Below are positions 51,590 through 60,190 of a stretch of 64,000 bases of DNA, in pieces. The notes beneath the pieces are model-generated. The model made no database searches, was not told the origin of the DNA, and worked only from the letters and a program-made list of their open reading frames with translations. This stretch comes from Actinomadura litoris. GTDB lineage: Bacteria > Actinomycetota > Actinomycetes > Streptosporangiales > Streptosporangiaceae. The stretch is taken from contig NZ_WOFH01000013.1 in assembly GCF_009733595.1 (NCBI RefSeq), forward strand, positions 124,001 to 188,000, written 5' to 3'. A program made the translations under genes and the position numbers. Every line of letters begins with the position of its first letter. Positions within the stretch are counted from its first letter, which is position 1.

Positions 51590-51796
51590 ATGAGCACCGC
51601 CACCTACACCGTCGCCGGAATGACCTGCGGCCACTGCGTCAGCTCGGTCACCGAGGAGGTCGAGCGGCTCACCGGCGTCACCGGCGTCGACGTGGACCTG
51701 AAGACCGGCAAGGTGACCGTCACCAGCGAAGGCCCCCTGGACGACGCCCTGATCGAGGGCGCCGTCGAGGAGGCCGGTTACGAACTCAGGCGCTGA
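51590..51796 (+). CDS. copZ: Copper chaperone CopZ-like, heavy-metal-associated domain
   Basis: 68 residues, a lone HMA domain with GMTCGHCVSSV near residue 10 binding Cu(I) through its two Cys. It would deliver copper to CopA, whose N-terminal HMA domain has the same motif. First gene of the copper operon, behind two CsoR-like operators and with GAGAGGA as ribosome site. Confidence 0.92.
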   Translation: MSTATYTVAGMTCGHCVSSVTEEVERLTGVTGVDVDLKTGKVTVTSEGPLDDALIEGAVEEAGYELRR

Positions 51797-51827
51797 GCGC
51801 GGGCAACGGGGACAACGGAGCGAAACG

Positions 51828-52754
51828 ATGAACACAGCGACCAAGCTGGGCGTGTACGCACTGGGCCTGGCGGTCGTCTTCGGCGGCACCACCGGGATCG
51901 GCAAGATCGCCGGCCCGGTGGGAGCCACCGCGGACACGGGGCAGGGCGGGCACGGCGGCCACGGCGGCGATACCGGTACCCCGGTACCGGGCGGCCTCCA
52001 GATCTCACAGGGCGGCTACACGCTCGTCCCGAGGCGGACGACGTTCAACCCGGGGGAGCTGACCGACTTCCGATTCACGATCAACGGGCCCGACGGCAGG
52101 CCGGTCACCGGGTTCAAGCCGCTGCACGGCAAGCGGCTGCACCTGATCATCGCGCGCCGCGACCTGTCGGGCTTCCAGCACCTGCACCCGACCGAGGTCG
52201 GCGGCGGGGTCTGGGCGATCGCCATCGTGCTGCCGAAGGCGGGGACGTACCGGTTCTTCACCGACGTCCAGCCGGAGGGCGCGAAGGAGCAGCTCACGCT
52301 CGGCACCGACATCTTCGCCGACGGCCGGTCCGAGTACACGCCGCTGCCGAGGCAGGAGCCGGTCTCCCAGGTCGTGGACGGTTACGAGGTCACGCTCGCC
52401 GGGCAACTGGTTCCGGGCAAGAGCAGCAAGCTGACGCTCTCCGTCCGCAGGAACGGTGAACCCGTCACGAACCTGGAGGAGTACCTGGAGGCGTACGGGC
52501 ACCTGGTCGCGCTGCGCCAGGGCGACCTCGCCTACCTCCACGTCCACCCGGACGGGGACCCGGGTGACGGCAAGACCAAGCCGGGCCCCGACATCACGTT
52601 CTACGCCGAGGCGCCGAGCGCGGGGGCCTACCGCCTCTACCTGGACTTCCAGCATGAGGGCAAGGTCCGCACGGCGGAGTTCACCGTGCAGGCCGCCACG
52701 TCCGGGGGGCCTGTGCAGCAGGCGCCCGAAGAGGGCCACAGCCACTCGCACTGA
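51828..52754 (+). CDS. Exported protein of the copper operon
   Basis: 308 residues. An N-terminal membrane anchor or signal (1-33) precedes a His/Gly-rich stretch (GQGGHGGHGGD) and two beta-rich domains; FQHLHPTEVGGGVW and YLHVHPDGDPGDG carry repeated H-x-H-P motifs, and the C-terminus is EEGHSHSH. These suggest copper binding outside the membrane. It is a conserved partner of copA in actinomycetes, with no named function that I know. It lies between copZ and copA, 31 and 29 bp apart. Confidence 0.8.
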   Translation: MNTATKLGVYALGLAVVFGGTTGIGKIAGPVGATADTGQGGHGGHGGDTGTPVPGGLQISQGGYTLVPRRTTFNPGELTDFRFTINGPDGRPVTGFKPLHGKRLHLIIARRDLSGFQHLHPTEVGGGVWAIAIVLPKAGTYRFFTDVQPEGAKEQLTLGTDIFADGRSEYTPLPRQEPVSQVVDGYEVTLAGQLVPGKSSKLTLSVRRNGEPVTNLEEYLEAYGHLVALRQGDLAYLHVHPDGDPGDGKTKPGPDITFYAEAPSAGAYRLYLDFQHEGKVRTAEFTVQAATSGGPVQQAPEEGHSHSH

Positions 52755-52783
52755 CGTCCGACGGGGAAGGAGAAGGAGGAGCG

Positions 52784-55099
52784 ATGACGACCGACGCGGA
52801 GTCCGGGCGGATCGAGCTGGCGATCGGCGGCATGACGTGCGCGTCGTGCGCCGCCCGCATCGAGAAGCGCCTCAACAGGATCGAGGGCGTGACCGCCTCG
52901 GTCAACTACGCCACCGAGAAGGCCCGGGTGGAGTTCCCCGAGGGGGTGTCTCCGCAGGAGCTGATCGCCTCGGTCGAGAAGGCCGGCTACACCGCCGAGC
53001 TGCCCCCGCCGCCGAGGCCCGCCGAGGGCCCCGGCGAGGAGGAGCCGCGCGACGACGGGCTGCGCGTGCTCCGGGAGCGGCTGCTCACGGCGATCGCGCT
53101 GTCGGTGCCGGTCATCGCGATGGCGATGGTCCCGGCGCTCCAGTTCGACAACTGGCAGTGGCTCTCGCTGACGCTGGCCTCGCCCGTCGTCGCCTACGCC
53201 GGCTGGCCGTTCCACAAGGCGGCGTTCACCAACCTGCGGCACGGCGCCGCGACCATGGACACGCTCGTGTCCGTCGGCACGCTCGCCGCGTACGGCTGGT
53301 CGGTGTGGGCGCTGTTCTTCGGGATGGCGGGCGAGCCCGGCATGCGGCACGGCTTCGAGTTCTCCATGACCCGGTCGGACGGGTCGATGAACATCTACCT
53401 GGAGGCCGCGTCCGGCGTCATCGCGTTCATCCTGGCCGGCCGCTACTTCGAGGCCCGCTCCAAGCGCCGCGCGGGCGCCGCGCTGAGGGCGCTGCTGGAA
53501 CTCGGCGCCAAGGAGGTGTCGGTCGTCCGCGACGGTTCGCGTGAGGAGCGGATCCCGGTCGAGCAGCTCGCGGTGGGCGATGTGTTCGTCGTCCGTCCCG
53601 GCGAGAAGATCGCCACCGACGGGACGGTCGAGGAGGGCTCGTCCGCGGTGGACGCCTCGCTGCTGACCGGCGAGTCCGTCCCGGTGGAGGTCGGGCCGGG
53701 CGACACGGTCGCGGGCGCGACCGTGAACGCCGGCGGGCGCCTGCTGGTGCGGGCGACCCGCGTCGGATCCGACACCCAGCTCGCCCAGATGGCGCGGCTG
53801 GTGGAGGACGCGCAGACCGGGAAGGCGCAGGTCCAGCGGCTCGCCGACCGGATCTCGGGGATCTTCGTCCCGGTCGTCATCGCGCTCGCCATCGCCACCC
53901 TCGGCTTCTGGCTCGGTACCGGCAACGGCCTCGCCGGCGCCTTCACCGCCGCCGTCGCCGTGCTGATCATCGCGTGCCCGTGCGCGCTCGGCCTCGCCAC
54001 CCCGACCGCCCTCATGGTCGGGACCGGACGCGGCGCGCAGCTCGGCATCCTGATCAAGGGGCCCGAGGTGCTGGAGTCGACCCGCGCGATCGACACGGTC
54101 GTGCTCGACAAGACCGGAACCGTCACCACCGGCAAGATGGCGCTGGTCGAGGTCGTCACCGCCGACGGTGTGGAGGAGACCGACGTCCTGCGGCTGGCGG
54201 GCGCGCTGGAGGAGGCGTCCGAGCACCCGATCGCGCAGGCCATCGCGAAGGGCGCCCGGGACCGCGCCGGCACGCTCGGCACCGTCGAGGACTTCGCGAA
54301 CGTCGAGGGGCTCGGCGTCCAGGGGATCGTGGACGGGCACGGCGTGCTCGTCGGCCGCCCGCAACTGCTCGCCGAGTGGTCGCAGGAGCTGCCGCCGTCC
54401 CTGGCGGCGGCGATGGAGTCGGCGCAGGCCCTCGGCCACACCGCCGTGGCGGTCGGCTGGGACGGCGAGGCCCGCGCGGTCGTCACGGTCGCCGACCAGG
54501 TCAAGCCGACCTCGGCCGAGGCCATCGAGCGGCTGCGCTCGCTCGGGCTGCGTCCCGTCCTGCTGACCGGCGACAACGCCACCGTCGCCCGGACGGTCGC
54601 GGACACCGTCGGCATCGAGGAGGTCATCGCCGACGTCCTCCCGCAGGACAAGGTCGACGTCGTCAAGCGCCTCCAGTCCGAAGGGCGGACGGTCGCGATG
54701 GTCGGCGACGGCGTCAACGACGCCGCCGCGCTCGCCCAGGCCGACCTCGGCCTCGCGATGGGCACCGGCACGGACGTCGCGATCGAGGCGTCCGACCTGA
54801 CCCTCGTCCGCGGCGACCTGCGCGCCGCCGCCGACGCGATCCGGCTGTCCCGCCGCACGCTCCGCACGATCAAGGGGAACCTGTTCTGGGCCTTCGCCTA
54901 CAACGTGGCGGCCCTGCCGCTGGCGGCGTCCGGCCTGCTCAACCCCATGATCGCGGGCGGCGCGATGGCGTTCTCCTCGGTGTTCGTGGTCAGCAACAGC
55001 CTCCGCCTCCGCGGCTTCAAGGCCCTGGCGGACACGACCCCCGACACGGCGGCGACGTCCCTCACCACACCTCGCAAGGAAGTCCCGGCGACCCACTGA
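52784..55099 (+). CDS. copA: Copper-translocating P1B-type ATPase
   Basis: 771 residues. N-terminal HMA domain with GGMTCASCAARIEKRL; about eight membrane helices including IIACPCALGLATPT (the CPC copper site); actuator TGES; phosphorylation site DKTGTVTTGK; SEHPIAQAI (HP motif); and hinge GDGVNDAAAL. This is a standard Cu(I) exporter. An inserted acidic loop (near residues 183-205) lies between helices 3 and 4. It ends the copper operon and is followed by a hairpin terminator. Confidence 0.96.
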   Translation: MTTDAESGRIELAIGGMTCASCAARIEKRLNRIEGVTASVNYATEKARVEFPEGVSPQELIASVEKAGYTAELPPPPRPAEGPGEEEPRDDGLRVLRERLLTAIALSVPVIAMAMVPALQFDNWQWLSLTLASPVVAYAGWPFHKAAFTNLRHGAATMDTLVSVGTLAAYGWSVWALFFGMAGEPGMRHGFEFSMTRSDGSMNIYLEAASGVIAFILAGRYFEARSKRRAGAALRALLELGAKEVSVVRDGSREERIPVEQLAVGDVFVVRPGEKIATDGTVEEGSSAVDASLLTGESVPVEVGPGDTVAGATVNAGGRLLVRATRVGSDTQLAQMARLVEDAQTGKAQVQRLADRISGIFVPVVIALAIATLGFWLGTGNGLAGAFTAAVAVLIIACPCALGLATPTALMVGTGRGAQLGILIKGPEVLESTRAIDTVVLDKTGTVTTGKMALVEVVTADGVEETDVLRLAGALEEASEHPIAQAIAKGARDRAGTLGTVEDFANVEGLGVQGIVDGHGVLVGRPQLLAEWSQELPPSLAAAMESAQALGHTAVAVGWDGEARAVVTVADQVKPTSAEAIERLRSLGLRPVLLTGDNATVARTVADTVGIEEVIADVLPQDKVDVVKRLQSEGRTVAMVGDGVNDAAALAQADLGLAMGTGTDVAIEASDLTLVRGDLRAAADAIRLSRRTLRTIKGNLFWAFAYNVAALPLAASGLLNPMIAGGAMAFSSVFVVSNSLRLRGFKALADTTPDTAATSLTTPRKEVPATH

Positions 55100-55103
55100 T
55101 CCC

Positions 55104-55144
55104 GGAGGGCGGCGAGCCGCACCACCCGCGCCCCGCCGCCCTCC
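55104..55144 (+). terminator. copA terminator hairpin
   Basis: GGAGGGCGGC (55104-55113) pairs perfectly with GCCGCCCTCC (55135-55144), 5 bp past the copA stop. The following 341 bp up to 55485 hold no gene or other structure that I can recognise apart from the promoter of the GPP34 gene. Confidence 0.65.
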
Positions 55145-55485
55145 CCCGGCGCCCCGAACCCCACCCGGGTATCGGGGCGCCCCTGTGTTCGGACCCCTCC
55201 ACCGCCCTCGGTGTGTCTTGCCTCGTGGGCCCCGGGCCGGTCGCGGCGGCGATGCGGGGCCGGTCGGGTGTCAGTTCCGGGGGCCAGGCAGTGCGTGCCT
55301 GATCGGGCTGGCGTTGCGTGCCCGGCGGGTGTTTGACCTCGGACGGTGAAACTCGGGGGGCGAACCTCGCAAAGCGCGCGGTCGCTGGTGGGGGCCCCGC
55401 GCTAACGTTTTCCGGGTGTTCCTGGCAACCTGGTAGGAACTCGCGCCGTCTCATAACGGGTGAGGCCGAAGGGAGCAAGCGCACG

Positions 55486-56190
55486 ATGAGGATCGCCGAC
55501 GAGCTTCTCCTGCTGGCCATTCATCCGGCCGGCGGACGGCCCGTCATCGGCGCCGCGAAGCTCGACCTCGCGTTGTCCGGCGCGATCCTCGCCGAACTCG
55601 TCCTCTCCGGGCGCGCCTACCTGGAGGGCGGACACGTCCGGCCGCGCCCCCCGGGCGCCGCGGACGTCACGCCCGGCGCCGTCACCGGCAGGTCGCTCGC
55701 GCGGGACCCCGAGCTGGACGAGGCGCTCGCGCGCATCGCCCGGTCGCCCGGTGTCGCGACCGACCGGTGGGTGGCCGTGCTGAGCGGCGCGGCGCTGCTG
55801 CTCAGGCTGCGCAACGGCCTGATCGGACAGGGCATCCTCGCCGAGGAGGAGCAGTGGATCCTCGGCGTCCTGCGCTCCAGCAGCCACCCCGAGCTGAACC
55901 CCCTGCCCCGGCGGGAGATCGTCGCGCGCCTGGACGCGGCCCTCGCGAGCGCGCCGCTGGACGGCATCGCCCCCGACCCCCGGACGGCGATGCTGCTGGA
56001 GATCGCGCACGCGTGCGACCTCGCCCGCATCCTGTTCTCCGCAGTCCCCGACCTGGACGGACGCGTCGCCGCCGTCACGGCGGGGGGCTGGGCGGGCCCC
56101 GCCGTCGCCAGGGCGATCGCCCGCAAGCAGGCGGCCGTGTCCGTTCCGATCCCGGCGCAGGACGGTTCGTCCGGCGGCTCGCCCACCTGA
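55486..56190 (+). CDS. GPP34 family protein (GOLPH3-like)
   Basis: 234 residues. MRIADELLLLAIHPAGGRP opens the GPP34 fold; ALSGAILAELVLSGRAYLE and LLRLRNGLIGQGIL follow in the usual order. Eukaryotic GOLPH3 binds PI4P at the Golgi; bacterial members are common in actinomycetes and of unknown role, perhaps binding membrane lipids. ATG at 55486, with GGGAG at a longer than usual distance. Confidence 0.88.
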   Translation: MRIADELLLLAIHPAGGRPVIGAAKLDLALSGAILAELVLSGRAYLEGGHVRPRPPGAADVTPGAVTGRSLARDPELDEALARIARSPGVATDRWVAVLSGAALLLRLRNGLIGQGILAEEEQWILGVLRSSSHPELNPLPRREIVARLDAALASAPLDGIAPDPRTAMLLEIAHACDLARILFSAVPDLDGRVAAVTAGGWAGPAVARAIARKQAAVSVPIPAQDGSSGGSPT

Positions 56191-56209
56191 GCGCGGCCTC
56201 CCTTCGCGG

Positions 56210-56758
56210 TCAGCCCCGGTGTGCGGGTCGCTCCAGCTCGTATTCGACCTCACCGTGCTCGGTGCCGGGAAGGGGGTCGTCGAACTGTGGATAGAACGTC
56301 CGGACGTACCGGAGGCCCGCCTTCTCCATCACGCGGCGGGACGCGAGGTTGACCGCCATCGTCTGGGCCCACACCCGGCGCACGCCGAGGTCGGCGAACC
56401 CCTTGCCGATCAGCGCCCGCGCCCCCTCGGTGGCGTATCCCCGGCCCCAGACCGAGGACTTGAGCCGGTAGCCGAGCTCCACGTCGGCGGCGTCGCCGCC
56501 GTCCGGAGGCTGGAGGGCGAGCCAGCCCACGAACTCGCCCGTCGATCGCTCGTGCGCGGCCCAGCGTCCGGTCGGTCCCCGGGCGTAGTCGCGCAGGATC
56601 CCGGGCAGGACGTCGTTCTCGATCTCCTCGCGCGGGGTCGGCCCGCCGGTGAGGAAGCGCATCACCTCGGGATCGCCGTCCAGCCGGACCAGGTGGTCCG
56701 CGTCCGCCTCGGTGAACCGCCGCAGCAGCAGGCGGTTCGTCTCCAGGAACACCTCCAC
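56210..56758 (-). CDS. GNAT N-acetyltransferase, RimJ/RimL type
   Basis: 182 residues. LETNRLLLRRFTEADADHL is the N-terminus of the Acetyltransf_3 group; ELGYRLKSSVWGRGYATEGA carries the acetyl-CoA loop, and NLASRRVMEKAGL the final helix. It acetylates an unknown amine. The GTG at 56758 fits the GGAAGG site; the TTG two codons earlier is too close to it. Confidence 0.88.
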   Translation of the reverse strand: MEVFLETNRLLLRRFTEADADHLVRLDGDPEVMRFLTGGPTPREEIENDVLPGILRDYARGPTGRWAAHERSTGEFVGWLALQPPDGGDAADVELGYRLKSSVWGRGYATEGARALIGKGFADLGVRRVWAQTMAVNLASRRVMEKAGLRYVRTFYPQFDDPLPGTEHGEVEYELERPAHRG

Positions 56759-56839
56759 CGGCAAGCCTTCCGACGAGGAACGTCATCCGCCGTCATTGTG
56801 CGCGCGGCCTCCACGACCGGCCAAAAGGATTTGGCGTCA

Positions 56840-57331
56840 TCACGCCTTGAACGAGATCCATACGTCGGGCGGCAGGTCGGGACGGGACGGCACCGCCCTG
56901 CGCTCCTCCGTCCAGGCGCCGGGGGCGATCGCGGCCGCGACGCGGCGCCAGAACCGGACGGCGGTCAGGTTGTCGTCCTGGAAGGCGATCTCCCAAGGGC
57001 CCGGATGCCGGGCCACCACCTCCTGGACCCCGCGCAGCCCGAACCCGCTCCGGCGCGCTCCCCGCACCACGAAGAACGAGTTCAGCACCCGCCCCTGGCC
57101 GGTGAGCCCCCGGACGAGGGCGAACCCGACCGGCCGATCTCCGCTCGCCAGCAGGTAGGCGGCCCAGTCGGCGTCCTCCAGCGCGGACCGGAGCCGCTCG
57201 CTCCGGAACGTCCCGTCCGGGAAGGGCAGCACCTCGCGGAACTGCGACATGTCGTGCTGGAACATCAGCCACAGGCGCTCCAGGACGGGACGGTCGTCGG
57301 CCCCGGCCGGCCGAACAGACAGATCGGACAT
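56840..57331 (-). CDS. GNAT-like acetyltransferase
   Basis: 163 residues. VRPAGADDRPVLERLW and a later FFVVRGARRSGFGLRGVQEV (the acetyl-CoA loop R-R-S-G-F-G) mark a GNAT fold; QDDNLTAVRFWRRVA is the typical last helix. The substrate is unknown. ATG at 57331 follows AAGGA. A hairpin with a T-run lies 70 bp upstream. It precedes the second GNAT gene by 81 bp on the same strand but they do not overlap. Confidence 0.85.
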   Translation of the reverse strand: MSDLSVRPAGADDRPVLERLWLMFQHDMSQFREVLPFPDGTFRSERLRSALEDADWAAYLLASGDRPVGFALVRGLTGQGRVLNSFFVVRGARRSGFGLRGVQEVVARHPGPWEIAFQDDNLTAVRFWRRVAAAIAPGAWTEERRAVPSRPDLPPDVWISFKA

Positions 57332-57401
57332 GAGAATCCTTCGCATGGGGGGGCACCGCGAACCCGCTCGGAGCGACGCGTACGAGGGGCCCCGGAACGC
57401 G

Positions 57402-57435
57402 AAAAAGCCTCCCCGCCGGCTACGGCTAGGAGGCT
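57402..57435 (-). terminator. Intrinsic terminator with T-run upstream of the GNAT gene
   Basis: On the minus strand AGCCTCC and GGAGGCT form a 7-bp stem around a 16-base GC-rich loop, followed by TTTTT-like sequence. It could end transcription from marR (307 bp upstream) or act as an attenuator in the leader of the GNAT gene 70 bp downstream. Such a classical T-run is rare in this window. Confidence 0.6.
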
Positions 57436-57469
57436 CGCTGAACGACAAGATCATAACATCCGGCGGCAT

Positions 57470-57741
57470 CGGCGGGGCCTGTGCTCGCGGGTGGTCGAGG
57501 TCGCCGCGCCGCACGGACCCGCGCCTCGTCGTCGCGGCAGCCGTCGGCAGGGCGCACGCGACGTTTGAGGGACGCCGTCGTGCCTGGTCACCGACGAGGC
57601 GCCGCGCATCACACGCGGACGGTCGTCGCAGGCCCTCGCCGGCGCGCTCGGCACCGCGACGGCCTTCGGCACGCCGCCGGGGGACTACGGCACGAGGTCG
57701 GCGTGGGCTCGCGCACGCCGCCTCACCCAGGTTCGCGCGGA
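57470..57741 (+). pseudogene. Degenerate coding remnant with frameshifts
   Basis: High third-position GC shifts between plus-strand frames: GLCSRVVEVAAPHG, then DPRLVVAAAVGRAHATFEG, then VTDEAPRITRGRSSQALAG continuing to 57741. Each segment looks coding and the joins suggest two frameshifts. I cannot name the parent protein. The remnant ends where the marR stop begins. The remaining part of the 57332-57742 gap has only the terminator. Confidence 0.35.
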
Positions 57742-57742
57742 C

Positions 57743-58186
57743 CTAGTGGACGGCGAACATCCCGCGCAGGCCCGTGACCAGCGACCCCAGACAGGGGTCG
57801 GCCGCGGCGTCGTCAAGGGCGTCCGCCAGCTCCTGGCGGTAGGTCGGGGCGGCCCGCTCCTGGAGGGCGCGGCCCTCCTCGGTGATGATGGTGTAGACGC
57901 CGCGCCGGTCCTTCGGACACATGTCGCGCCTGGTCAGACCGGCCGACTCCAGCCGGGCGACGAGGCGGCTGACCGAGCTCTGGTTGAGGCCGATCAGGTC
58001 GGCGAGCTCCTGCATCCGCAGTTCGCCCTCGCCCGAGTGCGCCAGCCGGCACAGCGCGCGGAACTCCGACAGTCCGATGCCGTGCCCGCGTTGCAGCGCC
58101 TTGGCCAGCCGGTGCTCGACCCTGCCGAACAGGGTGACCACCTCGTTCCAGACCCGGTCCTCTATCTCGACATCCGCTGCGCTCAT
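57743..58186 (-). CDS. MarR family transcriptional regulator
   Basis: 147 residues. Winged helix with MQELADLIGLNQSSVSRLVA near residue 58 and wing CPKDRRGVYTIIT. GAGG precedes the ATG at 58186. Divergent from the old-yellow-enzyme gene with inverted repeats in between, the arrangement of NemR/MarR-type regulators of reductases for electrophiles. CPKD carries a Cys that could sense electrophiles; that is inference. Confidence 0.9.
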   Translation of the reverse strand: MSAADVEIEDRVWNEVVTLFGRVEHRLAKALQRGHGIGLSEFRALCRLAHSGEGELRMQELADLIGLNQSSVSRLVARLESAGLTRRDMCPKDRRGVYTIITEEGRALQERAAPTYRQELADALDDAAADPCLGSLVTGLRGMFAVH

Positions 58187-58206
58187 CACGCCACCTCGGC
58201 TTTCCG

Positions 58207-58246
58207 TTGACAGCACTGTACATGCGGTGCAAATATCTGCATGCAC
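58207..58246 (+). promoter_or_regulatory. Promoter and candidate operator of the old-yellow-enzyme gene
   Basis: TTGACA (58207-58212) is a perfect -35 element; AAATAT at 58231-58236 is a weak -10 at 18 bp. GTGCA (58227-58231) and TGCAC (58242-58246) form an inverted repeat with a 10-bp centre, covering the -10 region. TGCATGCA and ACATGT palindromes follow to 58257. A MarR repressor binding here would block the promoter. Confidence 0.55.
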
Positions 58247-58284
58247 ATACATTACATGTAGGCACATGCAAACGGAGGCGCACG

Positions 58285-59373
58285 ATGACCAGTCCGCTGT
58301 TGCTCCCCTACGAAGGCCCGCACCTGACGCTCCGCAACCGCATCGCGATGGCGCCGATGACCCGAGGACGGGCGGACGACGTCACCGGCGTCCCGAATCC
58401 GCTGACCGCCCGGTACTACGTGCAGCGCGCGGGCGCCGGGCTGATCGTCAGCGAGGGGATCTGGGCGGACCCGCTCGGCAAGTCCGGCCCCGGCGTCCCG
58501 GGCCTGGTCACGGACGCGCAGGTCGCGGGCTGGCGGGAGGTCACCGACGCGGTGCACGCGGCAGGCGGGACGATCTTCGCTCAGCTCTGGCACGTCGGAC
58601 GGCTGACGCATCCGATCACGCTCCCGGACGGCGCCGCGCCGGTCGCCCCGTCCGCCGTGCGGATCGAGTCGCAGCAGGTCTTCACCGCCCGGGGCGACGT
58701 CGACCATGTCACGCCGCGCGCGCTGACGACGGCGGAGGCCGAGGGGGTGATCGCCGCGTTCGCCGCCGAGGCGCGCAACGCGATCAGGGCGGGGTTCGAC
58801 GGGGTGGAGATCCACGGCGCGAACGGCTACCTCATCCAGCAGTTCCTCGCGGAGAACACCAACCTGCGCACCGACCGGTTCGGCGGCTCGCGCGAGGGCC
58901 GGATCCGCTTCGCGCTGGACGTGGTGGAGGCCGTCACCGCCGAGGTCGGGCCGGAACGGGTCGGGCTGCGGATCTCGCCCGACAACCCGGAGAACGAGAT
59001 CGCCGAGCGGGACCCGCGCGGCACCTACCGGGCGCTCGTCGACGCGCTCGACCCGCTCGGCCTGGCCTACCTGCACGTCATCGAGCGCGGCGCCTACCAG
59101 GCGCTCGCCGATCTGCGTCCGCGCTGGTCGGGCACGCTGATCGGCAACTACAACGGCCCGGAGGCGACCGGGCAGGGCGCGGGCGAGGAGGCGCTCGCGG
59201 CGGGCCTCGCGGACGTCTTCTCGTTCGGACGGCTGTTCCTGTCCAACCCCGACCTGCCGTCCCGGTTCGCGACCGGCGCGCCGCTGGCCCCCTTCGACCC
59301 GGCGACCGTCTACGGCGGGGGCGCCGAGGGGTACGTCGACTACCCCGAGGCGCCCGTGCCCGCCATCAGATAG
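58285..59373 (+). CDS. Old yellow enzyme family alkene reductase
   Basis: 362 residues, an FMN TIM barrel. NRIAMAPMTRGRA at the N-terminus, FAQLWHVGRLTHP (His of the phenol-binding pair may follow in VEIHGANGYLIQQF), and GTLIGNYNG and FSFGRLFLSNPDLP near the C-terminus for FMN phosphate binding. It reduces activated alkenes, nitro compounds and similar electrophiles with NAD(P)H. GGAGG six bases before the ATG. Its 3' end overlaps tenA (convergent) by 8 bp. Confidence 0.94.
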   Translation: MTSPLLLPYEGPHLTLRNRIAMAPMTRGRADDVTGVPNPLTARYYVQRAGAGLIVSEGIWADPLGKSGPGVPGLVTDAQVAGWREVTDAVHAAGGTIFAQLWHVGRLTHPITLPDGAAPVAPSAVRIESQQVFTARGDVDHVTPRALTTAEAEGVIAAFAAEARNAIRAGFDGVEIHGANGYLIQQFLAENTNLRTDRFGGSREGRIRFALDVVEAVTAEVGPERVGLRISPDNPENEIAERDPRGTYRALVDALDPLGLAYLHVIERGAYQALADLRPRWSGTLIGNYNGPEATGQGAGEEALAAGLADVFSFGRLFLSNPDLPSRFATGAPLAPFDPATVYGGGAEGYVDYPEAPVPAIR

Positions 59374-59974
59374 GGACGTCCCAGAAGGCGATCTCGTGGC
59401 GCATGCCCTCCAGGAACAGGGACTCGGCGCGGGCGGGGTCGGCGCCGGACTCGTCGATCATCTGCGCGACGCGCCGGGTCAGCTCGGCGAAGCCGGGGTC
59501 GGCGTAGGTGTCGACCCAGCGCCGGTAGCGCGGCTCGGCCGGCGGATCCTCGGCGAGCCGGGCCCCGAGCGTCGAGTAGCCCCACATGCAGGGGTAGAGC
59601 GCGGCGAGGCCCTCGGCGTAGGAGGCGGCGCCGTCCAGGAGGAACGCGGTGTAGGCGGCGCACGCGGGGCCCTTCTTCGCGCCGTCCAGGTCGGCGCCGA
59701 ACCCGGCGGACAGCGAGCGGTGCAGGTCCAGTTCGTCATGGAATGTCGCGTGCGCGAGATCGACGAGGTCGCCGAGGTGCTCGTCGGGCGCCTGCCAGGC
59801 GAGCCGGGAGAACACCCGGACGTAGTCGTGCAGGAAGAGGTAGTCCTGTTCCAGCCACGACCGGAACACCGCCTCGGGGAGATCCCCCCGGGCGATCCCG
59901 GCGACGGTCGGGTGCCCGAGTTGCTCCTCGACCAGCGGACGGCCGAGTTCTTCCAGGTGGGACGCGAGACTCAT
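59366..59974 (-). CDS. tenA: TenA-family aminopyrimidine aminohydrolase (thiaminase II)
   Basis: 202 residues, all-helical. The catalytic Cys in PCMWGYSTLG (near residue 135, matching Bacillus TenA Cys135) and the Glu in FLEGMRHEIAFWD near the C-terminus are present, as are the aromatic YLFLHDYVRVF residues. It hydrolyses aminopyrimidines to HMP for thiamine salvage, linking it to cytX and its TPP riboswitch. No riboswitch is visible before tenA itself. Confidence 0.9.
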   Translation of the reverse strand: MSLASHLEELGRPLVEEQLGHPTVAGIARGDLPEAVFRSWLEQDYLFLHDYVRVFSRLAWQAPDEHLGDLVDLAHATFHDELDLHRSLSAGFGADLDGAKKGPACAAYTAFLLDGAASYAEGLAALYPCMWGYSTLGARLAEDPPAEPRYRRWVDTYADPGFAELTRRVAQMIDESGADPARAESLFLEGMRHEIAFWDVPI

Positions 59975-59998
59975 GCCGAAAAGTCTGGCAGACGACGT

Positions 59999-60028
59999 GA
60001 GCCCCGCCAGGGTGGCCCGGCGGGGCTC
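59999..60028 (-). terminator. Hairpin upstream of tenA
   Basis: GAGCCCCGCC and GGCGGGGCTC form a perfect 10-bp stem with a 10-base loop. It lies between the deacetylase-glycosyltransferase gene end (60189) and tenA (59974), both minus strand, so it probably ends transcription from the former. Confidence 0.65.
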
Positions 60029-60116
60029 CGTCGTACGTAGGCCGGTGTGTGGGTCGCCTCTCGGCGAAAGGCACAACACGGCTCCAGCCGAACGGTATTC
60101 CGTGAAGGCGATAGGT

Positions 60117-60190
60117 GAGGCCCGGGGACACCAGGCACACCGGCTTGTTCTGTGTAACCGACGGCTCACCGGGATTGTTCCCCGGGCCTC
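60117..60190 (-). repeat. Long-loop inverted repeat at a stop codon
   Basis: GAGGCCCGGGG (60117-60127) pairs perfectly with CCCCGGGCCTC (60180-60190) across a 52-base loop that contains further short pairs (CACA/TGTG). The repeat begins inside the stop codon of the deacetylase-glycosyltransferase gene. It could be a branched terminator or an RNA-stabilising structure. Confidence 0.45.

Noticed and set aside
59975..60188. TPP riboswitch before tenA
   Set aside because: The conserved CTGAGA and ACCTGA-type elements are absent; only hairpins are seen.
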